DNA from: Thermoproteota archaeon
GTDB lineage: Archaea > Korarchaeota > JAOZGF01 > JAOZFZ01
Direction of reading: 5' to 3'
Length of the DNA: 64,000 nucleotides
Assembly (NCBI GenBank): GCA_027492035.1
Contig: JAOZFT010000035.1
Span: 1 to 64,000 of the forward strand
This document shows, piece by piece, positions 29,795 to 38,866 of this stretch (positions are counted from its first letter, which is position 1; every line of letters starts with the position of its first letter). The notes below the pieces were generated by a model, which made no database searches, was not told the origin of the DNA, and was given only the letters and a program-made list of their open reading frames with translations. A program made the position numbers and the translations under genes.

Positions 29795-30467
29795 TTTTTT
29801 AACTGTGAAACTTAAGAAGTTGTGGAGAGAAAAAGAAACAGATATAGAAAAAGAGAAAGAACTTATCTACTTCCTTAAAAACATTGGCTTGAAATTTCAA
29901 CAAAAGAAAAGTTTGGAAACAGCTTTAATTGAAGCTTTAAAAGAAAACAAAGCTATTAAAGTGAATGGAAAAACACTTCAAGCTTTAATTACTGGTAAAA
30001 GCACTGTTAAAGAGATTTTGAATATTTTAAAAGAAAAATTCAAAAGCTACAGAATATTTACGCAGCTCTTAGGTTTAATTGAGCTTCATAGACTGGACAC
30101 TGAATACATTGGTAAAAGACTAGTTTTCACTTGCGAACAAATAATTCCCTTCCTAGACCTTAAGAAGGAAAGAGAAGAAATATTCACCAGTAAAAGGTTA
30201 CAGTTCCGTTTCCTAAACGGAATTTACTCTTTTACATTGGGTGGGTTAACTACCCTCTACACAGCCTTCACTTTACTTCCAAATGGGGCTGTTTCCTTTT
30301 TCGAAAAACAAATCAACAAAAAATTGTTAGTAATCGAAATAACTATTTTACTTATTATTCAGTCGGTTCTCGGTTCAAAAATAGTTAAAGATAACTTAGC
30401 TTTCATTCCTCTTTATGTCTTAATCTTCCTTCTCTCCCTAAAATACTTTTGGTTGCTGTTTATCTGA
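29781..30467 (+). CDS. TadC-like (T2SSF-related) platform membrane protein 2
   Basis: Soluble helical N-terminus then 3 TM; overlaps preceding gene. Confidence 0.55.
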   Translation: MKNPNFLTVKLKKLWREKETDIEKEKELIYFLKNIGLKFQQKKSLETALIEALKENKAIKVNGKTLQALITGKSTVKEILNILKEKFKSYRIFTQLLGLIELHRLDTEYIGKRLVFTCEQIIPFLDLKKEREEIFTSKRLQFRFLNGIYSFTLGGLTTLYTAFTLLPNGAVSFFEKQINKKLLVIEITILLIIQSVLGSKIVKDNLAFIPLYVLIFLLSLKYFWLLFI

Positions 30468-30877
30468 AAAAGGAGGTAAGTAAATTGGAGGAGACAATAA
30501 GCACTTCTTTAATTTTAGCTTTGAGTTTTACACTTTTCCTAGTTACGCTTTCATTCTTCTCTGAATTTTCGGTTCAGTCAAGGAAGAAATCACTGCAAAA
30601 TCTTCTAGAAAGAATGGCTACCGATTTTGATGGAGTGATTTATTCAGTGGTAGGTGGAGGTGCTGAGTATCAAACGTTCTACTTGCCAAAAAACTTGGAA
30701 ATTCATTCGCTTACAAGTAAAGGTTCCTCAACCTTAATTTACTGCGTAAATGACGTTTACGTTGAAAGAGTTTACCCCTTCACTGTTTCAGGGTTTATTC
30801 ACATAAATGAGTCAAACTACTACTTTATCCGCTTCAGAAGCAACTCTTCAGCTGTCACTATAGAGTTGGTGAATTGA
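30449..30877 (+). CDS. Pilin-like/minor pseudopilin small membrane protein
   Basis: Hydrophobic N-terminal helix 'EETISTSLILALSFTLFLVTLSFF' then soluble beta-rich domain; probable start is TTG at about 30484. Confidence 0.5.
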   Translation: MVAVYLKKEVSKLEETISTSLILALSFTLFLVTLSFFSEFSVQSRKKSLQNLLERMATDFDGVIYSVVGGGAEYQTFYLPKNLEIHSLTSKGSSTLIYCVNDVYVERVYPFTVSGFIHINESNYYFIRFRSNSSAVTIELVN

Positions 30878-31314
30878 AAATGTTTAGAAATGTGCTTTCA
30901 ATAAATTTTTATTATCTATTGGGGTTAATGCTTATCTTTTTCAGTTTAATATTCTCAATCAACCTTTACTTATGGTCTAAAAAATGTGCAGCTGAGTTTC
31001 TTGTAAGTGACTTAGCTGAAGTAGTTAAGTATTCCACAAAACCCCAATATAGAGAAGTTTCAATAATTTACAAAACCCCTAATCTTCCCTTCAACTACAC
31101 CTTAATAATTTGTAATGGCACAATATATGTCAAATCAAATTTTCTTTTCGATCTTAAAAGTTCACCCTCATTCCTCAGGCCTGGTTACATTCAGAAAAGT
31201 TCAAACGCGAAAGTTAGAAGAGTTTTATTTCTACATAAAGGCTCCATTTTACTAATTAAGGGGGGATGGATAGATAAAGGAGGAACACAGTTAACAGCTC
31301 TAAAAGGAAGGTGA
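30874..31314 (+). CDS. Pilin-like small membrane protein
   Basis: N-terminal hydrophobic helix plus soluble domain; TTG start overlapping previous stop. Confidence 0.5.
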   Translation: MKMFRNVLSINFYYLLGLMLIFFSLIFSINLYLWSKKCAAEFLVSDLAEVVKYSTKPQYREVSIIYKTPNLPFNYTLIICNGTIYVKSNFLFDLKSSPSFLRPGYIQKSSNAKVRRVLFLHKGSILLIKGGWIDKGGTQLTALKGR

Positions 31315-31321
31315 TTTTCCA

Positions 31322-31531
31322 ATGATTGAAGGGATAGAGCTAAGTTTAACATTCACTGTATTCTTAATGCTTCTTCTCTTACTTCTTTCATTAACATTTC
31401 AAATGGAAGTTGTTGATGTGAAGATTGTGGAAAAAGTCAACTTTACGAACACTTCTAAAAATTTAACTCAGCCTATACCTGTCATTGAAAACCATAAATG
31501 TTTTTTCAAAGCTTGGAGGAGAATTAAATGA
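31322..31531 (+). CDS. Very short pilin-like single-TM protein
   Basis: 69 aa; N-terminal 'IELSLTFTVFLMLLLLLLSLTFQ' helix; overlaps next ORF by 4 nt. Confidence 0.5.
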   Translation: MIEGIELSLTFTVFLMLLLLLLSLTFQMEVVDVKIVEKVNFTNTSKNLTQPIPVIENHKCFFKAWRRIK

Positions 31532-31914
31532 GAAACCTCTTCCTTTGGGACATAATAGCTATGGTTCTAATTACCTCTTTCTTTCTTTCCAACCACTACT
31601 TCTCACCAAAAACCGCTTCATCAAAGAAGATACTTTCCTTCACTGAAGGCTCTTTCAAGGAAATGAAGAGGGTCTATTTCTCAGGTGAAGTCCTAAGAAT
31701 CCTTTGGGGGAACGTAACCATGGAAGACCTAGACAAAACATTCTGTCAAAATTCCATAAACAGCTGCCGTTGGATTGTTCAGCTTAAAGGTGGAAAAGGT
31801 TTTAGAATTGAAAAAGGGCCTGTTCTAAATTTTTACTCTTCCTCAATCGAGAAAATAAACTTGTACAATGAATCTCTTCTTTTAATCGTAGAAAAAGGGG
31901 TTGGAAAACCTTGA
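31528..31914 (+). CDS. Pilin-like small membrane protein
   Basis: N-terminal helix 'LWDIIAMVLITSFFLS' plus soluble domain; overlaps next ORF. Confidence 0.5.
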   Translation: MRNLFLWDIIAMVLITSFFLSNHYFSPKTASSKKILSFTEGSFKEMKRVYFSGEVLRILWGNVTMEDLDKTFCQNSINSCRWIVQLKGGKGFRIEKGPVLNFYSSSIEKINLYNESLLLIVEKGVGKP

Positions 31915-32852
31915 AAGGGATACCCTTAATTTTCACTCTTTGTTTATTGATTATTGGAACAACTTTAACTTTTAAAATAGTTCACCCTGACAGAACAGAG
32001 TACTTGAAAAGTTTGAAAAGCATGGAGAGAACAGCTTACGAAAGAGACATAATGTTGGCCCGTGTAACCCTGAAACTAAGGGGGCTTCTTGACAAAAAAA
32101 TTTGGGAAACATCTAAAACTAAATCAAATCCTTACACGAGCTTAACATTAAAAAATTCTGAAATAACGAAAATAACTCAGGAAGAAACAGATAAAGCTAA
32201 GGAGAAGGGGTTTCAGTTAAAACTTGCACTGAAGGTTTATCTTAAAGAACTGAAAAATTACTGCCCTGTTGATATAGAATTTAATAGAGTGATCTTAAGC
32301 GCCACAACAGGTGAGAAGGAAGAAGATAAAGGAGCTGTACAAACAATCATACACACAAATTATTTATTGACTGATTCCTTGGGTAACACCTTTATAAAGG
32401 AGAAGAGGGAAATTGACATAGTTCACCCCGTAAGAATTTACCTACTTTACAAAGTCAGCGAAGCACTTGAAAAAATAAATTTCACCCAACACCTCAATAA
32501 ATCCTTCTTCATAAACAAAAACGGAACACTTACGCCGAAAGAAACAATTGTTGCAAATTTGGAAAAACAAATGGACGAAGAAATTTCCAATTGCCTCTTC
32601 AAACTGCTCGGCTACAGGGAACTAGACGTCATTAAGTCTCAACTTAAACTAGAAATAAAAGTAAACAAGGAAGTTATAGTTGAAGTAAAGCCTCAGCCAA
32701 GTAACCAATCAAAAAAATTATTTTCTATAACCCTTTACTTGGAAGGTTACGTTAAAGATGTAAAAACTGACTCCCTAATTTATATCAGAAACCGCCTGGA
32801 AAAAGTCAAATACAGGTTTGAAAACCTAGAAAAGGTTTCATTTATTTTATAA
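31911..32852 (+). CDS. Single-TM exported protein of the pilus-like operon
   Basis: TTG start overlapping previous stop; N-terminal TM then 290-aa soluble domain. Confidence 0.6.
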   Translation: MKGIPLIFTLCLLIIGTTLTFKIVHPDRTEYLKSLKSMERTAYERDIMLARVTLKLRGLLDKKIWETSKTKSNPYTSLTLKNSEITKITQEETDKAKEKGFQLKLALKVYLKELKNYCPVDIEFNRVILSATTGEKEEDKGAVQTIIHTNYLLTDSLGNTFIKEKREIDIVHPVRIYLLYKVSEALEKINFTQHLNKSFFINKNGTLTPKETIVANLEKQMDEEISNCLFKLLGYRELDVIKSQLKLEIKVNKEVIVEVKPQPSNQSKKLFSITLYLEGYVKDVKTDSLIYIRNRLEKVKYRFENLEKVSFIL

Positions 32853-33050
32853 AAGAGAAAAATTACTTATTTTTTGTCAGAAACACGTCTTAAACTTTCT
32901 TTTAATAATTAAAATTTATTAAATTACCTTTTACTAAACTCTCCCCCCTCCCCCCTTTTTCTTGACTTATGAAACTAAAAAAGTAGAAGCAAAGCTTTTT
33001 TCCGCAACCAACTCTACTTTACTTTAATTGATGGTAAGAGGGGACTAGAA

Positions 33051-34757
33051 TTGTTAAGAAGGCCTCAAAAAATAATTCTTTTCTTGCTTGTACTTCTCCT
33101 TTCGTTCACCTCTTTTACGTTGTTAACAGCTTCCAAAACTGAACGATTTAAGACTCATGAATCTGTCGGCGGCCTTTCGTGGAGCGGTAGAACAGTTTAC
33201 GCCTACTGCAGAACTGGACCCCATAAAATAACCTTTTCACAACCTGTTTCAAAAAACACAGCGTATTCCAAGGCTTGCAGTTACTGCACAGGAACATTAA
33301 CAGTGAACATCCACGGCCAAAACTGTTGGTGGGACAATCAACAAAACAAGTATGTTTGTTCAGGAGCTTCCTGTGGAGAAGGAAGCGCACCTTTAAAACC
33401 TGCAACTGTACAGTACAGCTTCAACAATGAAGGTAAAGTTACAGAGGTAACTTTCTACTGTTTAGCAAACCTATACGTTACCGCAAGCAGTCATTGCTGC
33501 GGAAGCTTAACAGCAACGGCAACTTCACCATGTGGACACATGCAAAAAACAACATACATAAGCTGTCCAAAACCACCAAGCAGCGGCTCAAGTAACTCAG
33601 GCAGTTCAGGAAACTCTGCATCCAGTAACAATAATGAAGGCAGTTCAGGTAACTCAGGCAGTTCAGAAAATACTGGTTCCAGCAACCAAGGATCCAATGG
33701 GCAAGGTACTGCCTCAGGAAATTCCTCCATCAATTCAGGCAGTAGTTCAAGGTCCAAATCTTCACCTCACGCCTCTCTTGAAATTTCCAGCATTCCTCCT
33801 CTGAATTTAAGAGTTGGTGAAACTTTAAATTTTGAAGTTAAGGTTTCAAATACAGGAAATGACTACGCGACAAGTATTAGAGTTGTCTCTGAAGTTAATG
33901 GCGGTTTCAAACCTTCACATATGGAGAAAAAAATAAATTTGTTAGCTCCTAAGCAAATTAAATTGCTTAAGTTTTCCACACTAGCCATTAAAAATGGAAC
34001 CTACCGGTTTAAAATTATAGCTACTGCAAACAATGGTTTAAGTGCATGGACAGGTTTTACCGTGATTGTTGAAGGTGAAGAAACCAATTTAAGCCGTGAA
34101 AGAAATCAGTTAAATCCCTCCAATGAAAACTGCTGCCAAGAAACAGTTAACTTCCTTTTACCTGAAATTAAGGCTTGGTTAAGTAAGTCAATAGTTAAAC
34201 CTAAAGAATTAATTTATTGTTTCGCTGAAGTTAAGCCTGGAAGCTATCCAATAAGAAAGGTTACTTTTAACGATAAACAAATGACTGCTTTGCCAAGCAA
34301 CTTATGGAGAACCTTTATTTACGCCCCAGATAAACCTGGAATCTACAACTACTTAATTGAAGCATTCGACTCTAAAAACAATAAAGTAACAGCTGAAGTA
34401 GTTTTGAAAGTTACAGAAATAAAATCAAAAAAATTAACTAATACCTCTAATGTTGCATCTAGAGGTAATGAAACTTACCTAAAAATAAAGGTAAGTATCC
34501 AAGAGATAAAAGTTTTTCAACCAATTTTAACAAATTCCACATCTCGCTATGAAAAAAATTTAAACAGTGGAATGAAGCCTGAAGATGGTGTTGTTAACAG
34601 CTTTATTTACTTTCTACCCTTAGTGGTTGTTCCACTTCTGCTTATAATTCTTGCAAACAGAGAAAAAGCTGAGAAACACACTAAAATTAAACCAGCGTTC
34701 ATAAGGGAATATTTAACGATAGAAAAAAAGAAATCTAAAATAAAGAAAGCGTTTTAA
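33051..34757 (+). CDS. Large secreted/anchored protein: Cys-rich domain, Ser/Gly/Asn linker, CARDB-like Ig domains, C-terminal TM
   Basis: Signal peptide; more than 12 Cys in residues 50-180; 'SSGSSNSGSSGNSASSNNNEGSSGNSGSS' linker; 'RVGETLNFEVKVSNTGNDYATSIRVV'; C-terminal TM with basic tail. Confidence 0.75.
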   Translation: MLRRPQKIILFLLVLLLSFTSFTLLTASKTERFKTHESVGGLSWSGRTVYAYCRTGPHKITFSQPVSKNTAYSKACSYCTGTLTVNIHGQNCWWDNQQNKYVCSGASCGEGSAPLKPATVQYSFNNEGKVTEVTFYCLANLYVTASSHCCGSLTATATSPCGHMQKTTYISCPKPPSSGSSNSGSSGNSASSNNNEGSSGNSGSSENTGSSNQGSNGQGTASGNSSINSGSSSRSKSSPHASLEISSIPPLNLRVGETLNFEVKVSNTGNDYATSIRVVSEVNGGFKPSHMEKKINLLAPKQIKLLKFSTLAIKNGTYRFKIIATANNGLSAWTGFTVIVEGEETNLSRERNQLNPSNENCCQETVNFLLPEIKAWLSKSIVKPKELIYCFAEVKPGSYPIRKVTFNDKQMTALPSNLWRTFIYAPDKPGIYNYLIEAFDSKNNKVTAEVVLKVTEIKSKKLTNTSNVASRGNETYLKIKVSIQEIKVFQPILTNSTSRYEKNLNSGMKPEDGVVNSFIYFLPLVVVPLLLIILANREKAEKHTKIKPAFIREYLTIEKKKSKIKKAF

Positions 34758-34791
34758 CAAACTTACTACTTCCATTTTTAAAAAAGGGTGC

Positions 34792-35760
34792 ATGGGAATG
34801 ATGAGTATAGGATTCGCTAATTTCCGTGGAGGAGTGGGTAAAACAACAATCGCTTTCTCTACAATTCTTTCAATGGCTCAGCTAAAACCAGCTGAGAAGG
34901 AGAAAAAATACATTTTTGTTGAAGCTGATTTCGGAAGCAACGCTGCAACACGGATATGGGACCCAAATTTTGAAATGGAAAAATTCCGGACGTTAAGCGA
35001 TTACTTAAAAGGTAAGTGTGAAGTTGACGAAATAGCCTATGTAAGTGATAGATACCCTATTTACAGAGAAATAGCCTTCATACCTTCAGGCAAACTAAAT
35101 ATTGAAGAAACAAGTTCAATCAAAGAAACAAATAACCTCTTAAACAAGATGAGAGAATTAAAAGAGTTTCTTGCCTCCAGAGCTGAAAAAGTAGTAATTG
35201 ACTACCCTGGCGGGGGAGGTTTAAACCATTTAGAGAACTACTTCCTTTTGTTCACTGTCACAGATGAAATAGTGCCTGTGATTCAACCTGATCCCCCAAG
35301 TATAGAAGCAGCAGATAAACTCATAAATTTCGCCCTCCTCAGCGGAGTTAAATACAGAATGGTTGTTGTTAACAAATACAGTAAAAAATTTAAGAAATTA
35401 CTTAAAGTATCTGAAGAAAAACTGGCTGTAAATGGGCAAGAAATCAAAATATTTACGGTAAACAAAGATGAGCAGGTGCCGCTTCATTGGAGTAAATTAA
35501 AACCAGTAGTTGTTAAGAAAAACCGCGTCAGAAAAGACATTGAAAAAATAGCGGCCTTTCTTCTAGATTTAGAAAATGGAACTGAAACAAAAAGCCAAGA
35601 GCAAACTGTTGAGTCTTCCCTTAAGCTAAAAACTAACAAGTTGAAAAAGATTTTTTATATCCTGAAAAACAAAGCAATTTTCTTAGGTAGGGAAAAAAGA
35701 AGTAAAGAAGAAATTTTCAAGGAATTAGAGGCTTGGCTTGAAGAAAACGAAACTGCATGA
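34792..35760 (+). CDS. MinD/ParA-like (TadZ/CpaE-like) P-loop ATPase
   Basis: Deviant Walker A 'FRGGVGKTTIAFS', 'YIFVEADFGSNAATRIWD', 'VVIDYPGGGGLN'. Confidence 0.8.
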   Translation: MGMMSIGFANFRGGVGKTTIAFSTILSMAQLKPAEKEKKYIFVEADFGSNAATRIWDPNFEMEKFRTLSDYLKGKCEVDEIAYVSDRYPIYREIAFIPSGKLNIEETSSIKETNNLLNKMRELKEFLASRAEKVVIDYPGGGGLNHLENYFLLFTVTDEIVPVIQPDPPSIEAADKLINFALLSGVKYRMVVVNKYSKKFKKLLKVSEEKLAVNGQEIKIFTVNKDEQVPLHWSKLKPVVVKKNRVRKDIEKIAAFLLDLENGTETKSQEQTVESSLKLKTNKLKKIFYILKNKAIFLGREKRSKEEIFKELEAWLEENETA

Positions 35761-35803
35761 AAAATACTTTGTTTTCACAAAAGGCTAAAGGCTTGAGGTA
35801 GAA

Positions 35804-36523
35804 ATGAATAAAACATTTATTTTTTTTCAGCCTTTAGCCTTCTTCGTGGGTGTTGCGGCGAATTTATTTATTGAAAACATATCTTTTAACCACTTCTATT
35901 TCTACCTCACAGGAACAGGGGCAGTTACATCGTTACTACTTTCCTCTTTCTTAAACGCATCCCTTTTCCTTTTACTAGGGTACTTAAACCTGGCTGCACC
36001 CACCACATTTACTGTGTTCATTAATGGGCTTTACTTCGGGGAAACCCTAAGAAAAATAGGCAACCCTACCTTACTTTTAGTTTTCATCCCTACAAAGGAG
36101 TTAGTTAAGGAGGTAATCCCTGGTTTAACTGCTTTCCTAAATGTTTTTGCAGGGCTTCAAATTTTTAAACTGGGAAGCGAAATAAGAAAAAGAAATTCCT
36201 CTTTGGCCTTAAACACTGTAAAATTTTCAGTTCTACAATTTATTTCCTTAATTCCATTCATTACCCTAAGTTTTTTAGAAAATAATGGCATTCCAGCCTT
36301 TGAATGGGTTTTTGAATTAAAAACCAGCATCTCCAACCCATACTTCACCCTCCTTTTCTTTCTTTCAGGTTTCGAGTTCCTATTAAAACGATTGATTAAC
36401 TGGAGGACAAGGAAGTTTCAAGTTTATGTAGGGGAGAGTGTGAAGGATATAAAAACAGTAAAGGATAGAGAAAAAGAAGCTGTAAAAGAAATACTTTTCC
36501 TTCTAGAGGAAGAAAAAAATTAA
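35804..36523 (+). CDS. Multi-TM membrane protein, possibly SpoIIM-like
   Basis: 6 TM, 'FINGLYFGETLRKIGNPTLLLVFIPTKELVKEVIPGLTAFLNVFAGLQIFKLG'. Confidence 0.4.
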   Translation: MNKTFIFFQPLAFFVGVAANLFIENISFNHFYFYLTGTGAVTSLLLSSFLNASLFLLLGYLNLAAPTTFTVFINGLYFGETLRKIGNPTLLLVFIPTKELVKEVIPGLTAFLNVFAGLQIFKLGSEIRKRNSSLALNTVKFSVLQFISLIPFITLSFLENNGIPAFEWVFELKTSISNPYFTLLFFLSGFEFLLKRLINWRTRKFQVYVGESVKDIKTVKDREKEAVKEILFLLEEEKN

Positions 36524-36897
36524 ACAGTCTCTTTAATTAACTTTTCACCTTTCCTGTCGTAAACATGGACGTCTTCAACTGAAAGAAAGGGGTAAGTTAA
36601 GATGACTATGACAAAGCCGTATGCATTGTTTAAATCAGCCACTGAGGGGTTAGGGTTGCCTGAAGGATGGGAATGTACAGAACCAATAATTGACGCATCC
36701 ATTGGGATAAGGTAAGGGTTAAAACCTGCTGAAGCAAAACCTTGAAAAAACATGGGAGGAACAACGAATTCGTTCACAAAAATTTCTTTCTTCTTAACTT
36801 TACCCCTAAGTAAAAGAATCATCTCTTTTGGGAAAGATTTCCTTGCAGCTTCTAAAAGCTCTTTCAACAACTTCTTATCAAATAATACCTTTTTCAC
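36520..36897 (-). CDS. JAMM/MPN-domain metalloprotease
   Basis: Upstream Glu 'FPKEMILLLRGK' and 'HSHPSGNPNPSVAD' JAMM signature. Confidence 0.85.
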   Translation of the reverse strand: MKKVLFDKKLLKELLEAARKSFPKEMILLLRGKVKKKEIFVNEFVVPPMFFQGFASAGFNPYLIPMDASIIGSVHSHPSGNPNPSVADLNNAYGFVIVILTYPFLSVEDVHVYDRKGEKLIKETV

Positions 36898-37036
36898 GGC
36901 TACCTACCCTTCTCTCTTAATCTTACAACGAAAAAAGAGAGTTTAAGGGAATTGAAGGAGAAATAAAGAAAAAAACCTTTAAAAACAATACAGAATGATG
37001 AAAAATAAAAAGAACCAATTTTAAAAAGGTAAAGAA

Positions 37037-37735
37037 ATGAACCCCTACAATTTAACTTTAACACAAATCCTTTTAACCTTAACAGGCTTATTTATAGGTT
37101 TAACTTCCTGGTGGAGCCTAACCAAAAAATATAAAGAAACCTGGATTACACCACGCTACCACCTCCTCTCCCCCTTAATAATTGCCATCTCCTTTCCCTC
37201 AATAATCCTTTCAGGTTCCCAACGCAGCATATTAGGTACGTACATCTTCTACTCTCTAATGTTAATAACTCCATTCGTTGACAAAATAATTACGAAAAGA
37301 AACTGGAAAGAGTACGGGTTCAAAAAAGACAGCCTCCCTTCAGACCTCTTGTTAGGCCTGGGGTTCGGATTAGCGGGGTTAGTAGGTGCTCTATTTAAAG
37401 AACCCTCCTGGACAATAACAAAGGAATTTATCCTTTACAACATGTTCTTCTTTATTCCAGCTGAAGAAATATACTTCAGAGGATTTATTCAACCAGTCAC
37501 CCAATCTAAACTCAATAAAAACTTGTCAAACCTAATCCAAGCAACACTTTTCTCTTTAGCATTCTATGCCTGGGGCTACAACTTGAAAAAAACATTCTTG
37601 GTTTTTGCGGCAGGGGTAATTGAAGGTGAAATATATAACAAAACACACTCCGTTTTCTGCACCTATGTTACACAAACAGCAGGTGATATTTTGCCCTCCG
37701 TAATAATTTATAACATCTTGAAAGTAAACCTTTAA
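37037..37735 (+). CDS. CPBP (CAAX protease/bacteriocin-processing) intramembrane metalloprotease
   Basis: 'FIPAEEIYFRGFIQPV' EExxxR motif and multi-TM. Confidence 0.8.
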   Translation: MNPYNLTLTQILLTLTGLFIGLTSWWSLTKKYKETWITPRYHLLSPLIIAISFPSIILSGSQRSILGTYIFYSLMLITPFVDKIITKRNWKEYGFKKDSLPSDLLLGLGFGLAGLVGALFKEPSWTITKEFILYNMFFFIPAEEIYFRGFIQPVTQSKLNKNLSNLIQATLFSLAFYAWGYNLKKTFLVFAAGVIEGEIYNKTHSVFCTYVTQTAGDILPSVIIYNILKVNL

Positions 37736-37887
37736 CCACTCCCTCTCTTAAAAACTAGAAATTAAAATAAAAACTAAAGAGATTTACACCGAGTTCTCTC
37801 TTATTCGAAAATTGTTCTTCAAATAAACAAAAGTTAAAAAAATAAATTTTAAACCAAAATATAAGAACCCTTTTAAAGGAGGTTTCT

Positions 37888-38820
37888 ATGAAAGAAGTAA
37901 TTGAAGCCCTAGAGAAAATAGGTATTCCAGGCAAGGACTTATATGAACTCCCAACATCCAAAAAAAAATTTCCAGATGGTTGCAACTGGAGAATTGAAAT
38001 CTCAGGTGTTGAAAGGCCATCAGTGCTAGAAACAGTTGTTAAAGAAGCAGAGGAAAGAAACATCCCAGTTCATAGGTTGATAAGTACCGTAATGGGTTCA
38101 ACCCTACTTTCCAAGGAAGAACTTAAAAAATTTGCGGAAAAAGCTGCTGAAGCAGAGGTTGAAGTCATATTGACACCTGGTCCAAGAACTTCTTGGGATA
38201 TTGGGAGACAATTAGTCACCCCTGAAGGCGCATACTCCGGTTTAAGATACCGGGGATCTGATCAATTAACCTACGTGGTAGCTGACATAAAAAGGGGTAT
38301 AGAGATAGGCTTCAGAGGATTCCTCATAGTGGATGAAGGCTTACTCTGGGTTGTTAATGAACTTAGAAAAACCGGGGAAATACCGAAAGACACAAAGTTT
38401 AAAGTTTCAATTTATGCTGGTCATGCTAATCCTGCAGGTGCTAAAGTACTCGAAAAACTTGGTGCAGACACATTTAACCCGGTGGGAGACCTAACATTAC
38501 CAATGATTGCCGCTATAAGAAAAGCAGTAGACATACCCTTAGATCTACACGTTTACCTTTTTGACTCCTTCGGCGGATTCAACAGATTCTATGAATGCCC
38601 AGAATTCGCAAGAATAGCATCTCCATGCTACTTTAAAATAGAGCCAGGAAGCTCAGTTACAAACCTCTACAAACCATGGACAGACCCAAAACTTCTAAAC
38701 TTTCTTGCAAAAGAAAAAGTGAAATACGCAGAAATAATTAAGGAATTAGTAGAGACACATTACCCAGAAGCTAAACTTTCTAAGCAAGGGGCGAAAGATC
38801 TAGCTATACCACAACCATAA
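37888..38820 (+). CDS. TIM-barrel-like protein, possibly U32-peptidase-like
   Basis: Alternating beta/alpha pattern; 'IEIGFRGFLIVDEGLLWVV', 'LGADTFNPVGDLTLPMIAAIRKAVDIPLDLHVY'. Confidence 0.5.
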   Translation: MKEVIEALEKIGIPGKDLYELPTSKKKFPDGCNWRIEISGVERPSVLETVVKEAEERNIPVHRLISTVMGSTLLSKEELKKFAEKAAEAEVEVILTPGPRTSWDIGRQLVTPEGAYSGLRYRGSDQLTYVVADIKRGIEIGFRGFLIVDEGLLWVVNELRKTGEIPKDTKFKVSIYAGHANPAGAKVLEKLGADTFNPVGDLTLPMIAAIRKAVDIPLDLHVYLFDSFGGFNRFYECPEFARIASPCYFKIEPGSSVTNLYKPWTDPKLLNFLAKEKVKYAEIIKELVETHYPEAKLSKQGAKDLAIPQP

Positions 38821-38866
38821 CCCCTCCCTATTTTTCTTTTAAAAAAGGAAACTTTGGCGGTAAAAA

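Noticed and set aside
33491-33757. Minus-strand ORF with LPELPELPEL repeats
   Set aside because: Antisense of the Ser/Gly/Asn linker in the 33051 gene; repetitive codons create a spurious ORF
36990-37000. Box C-like 'atgatga' as a C/D box sRNA
   Set aside because: No matching D/C'/D' boxes at proper spacing
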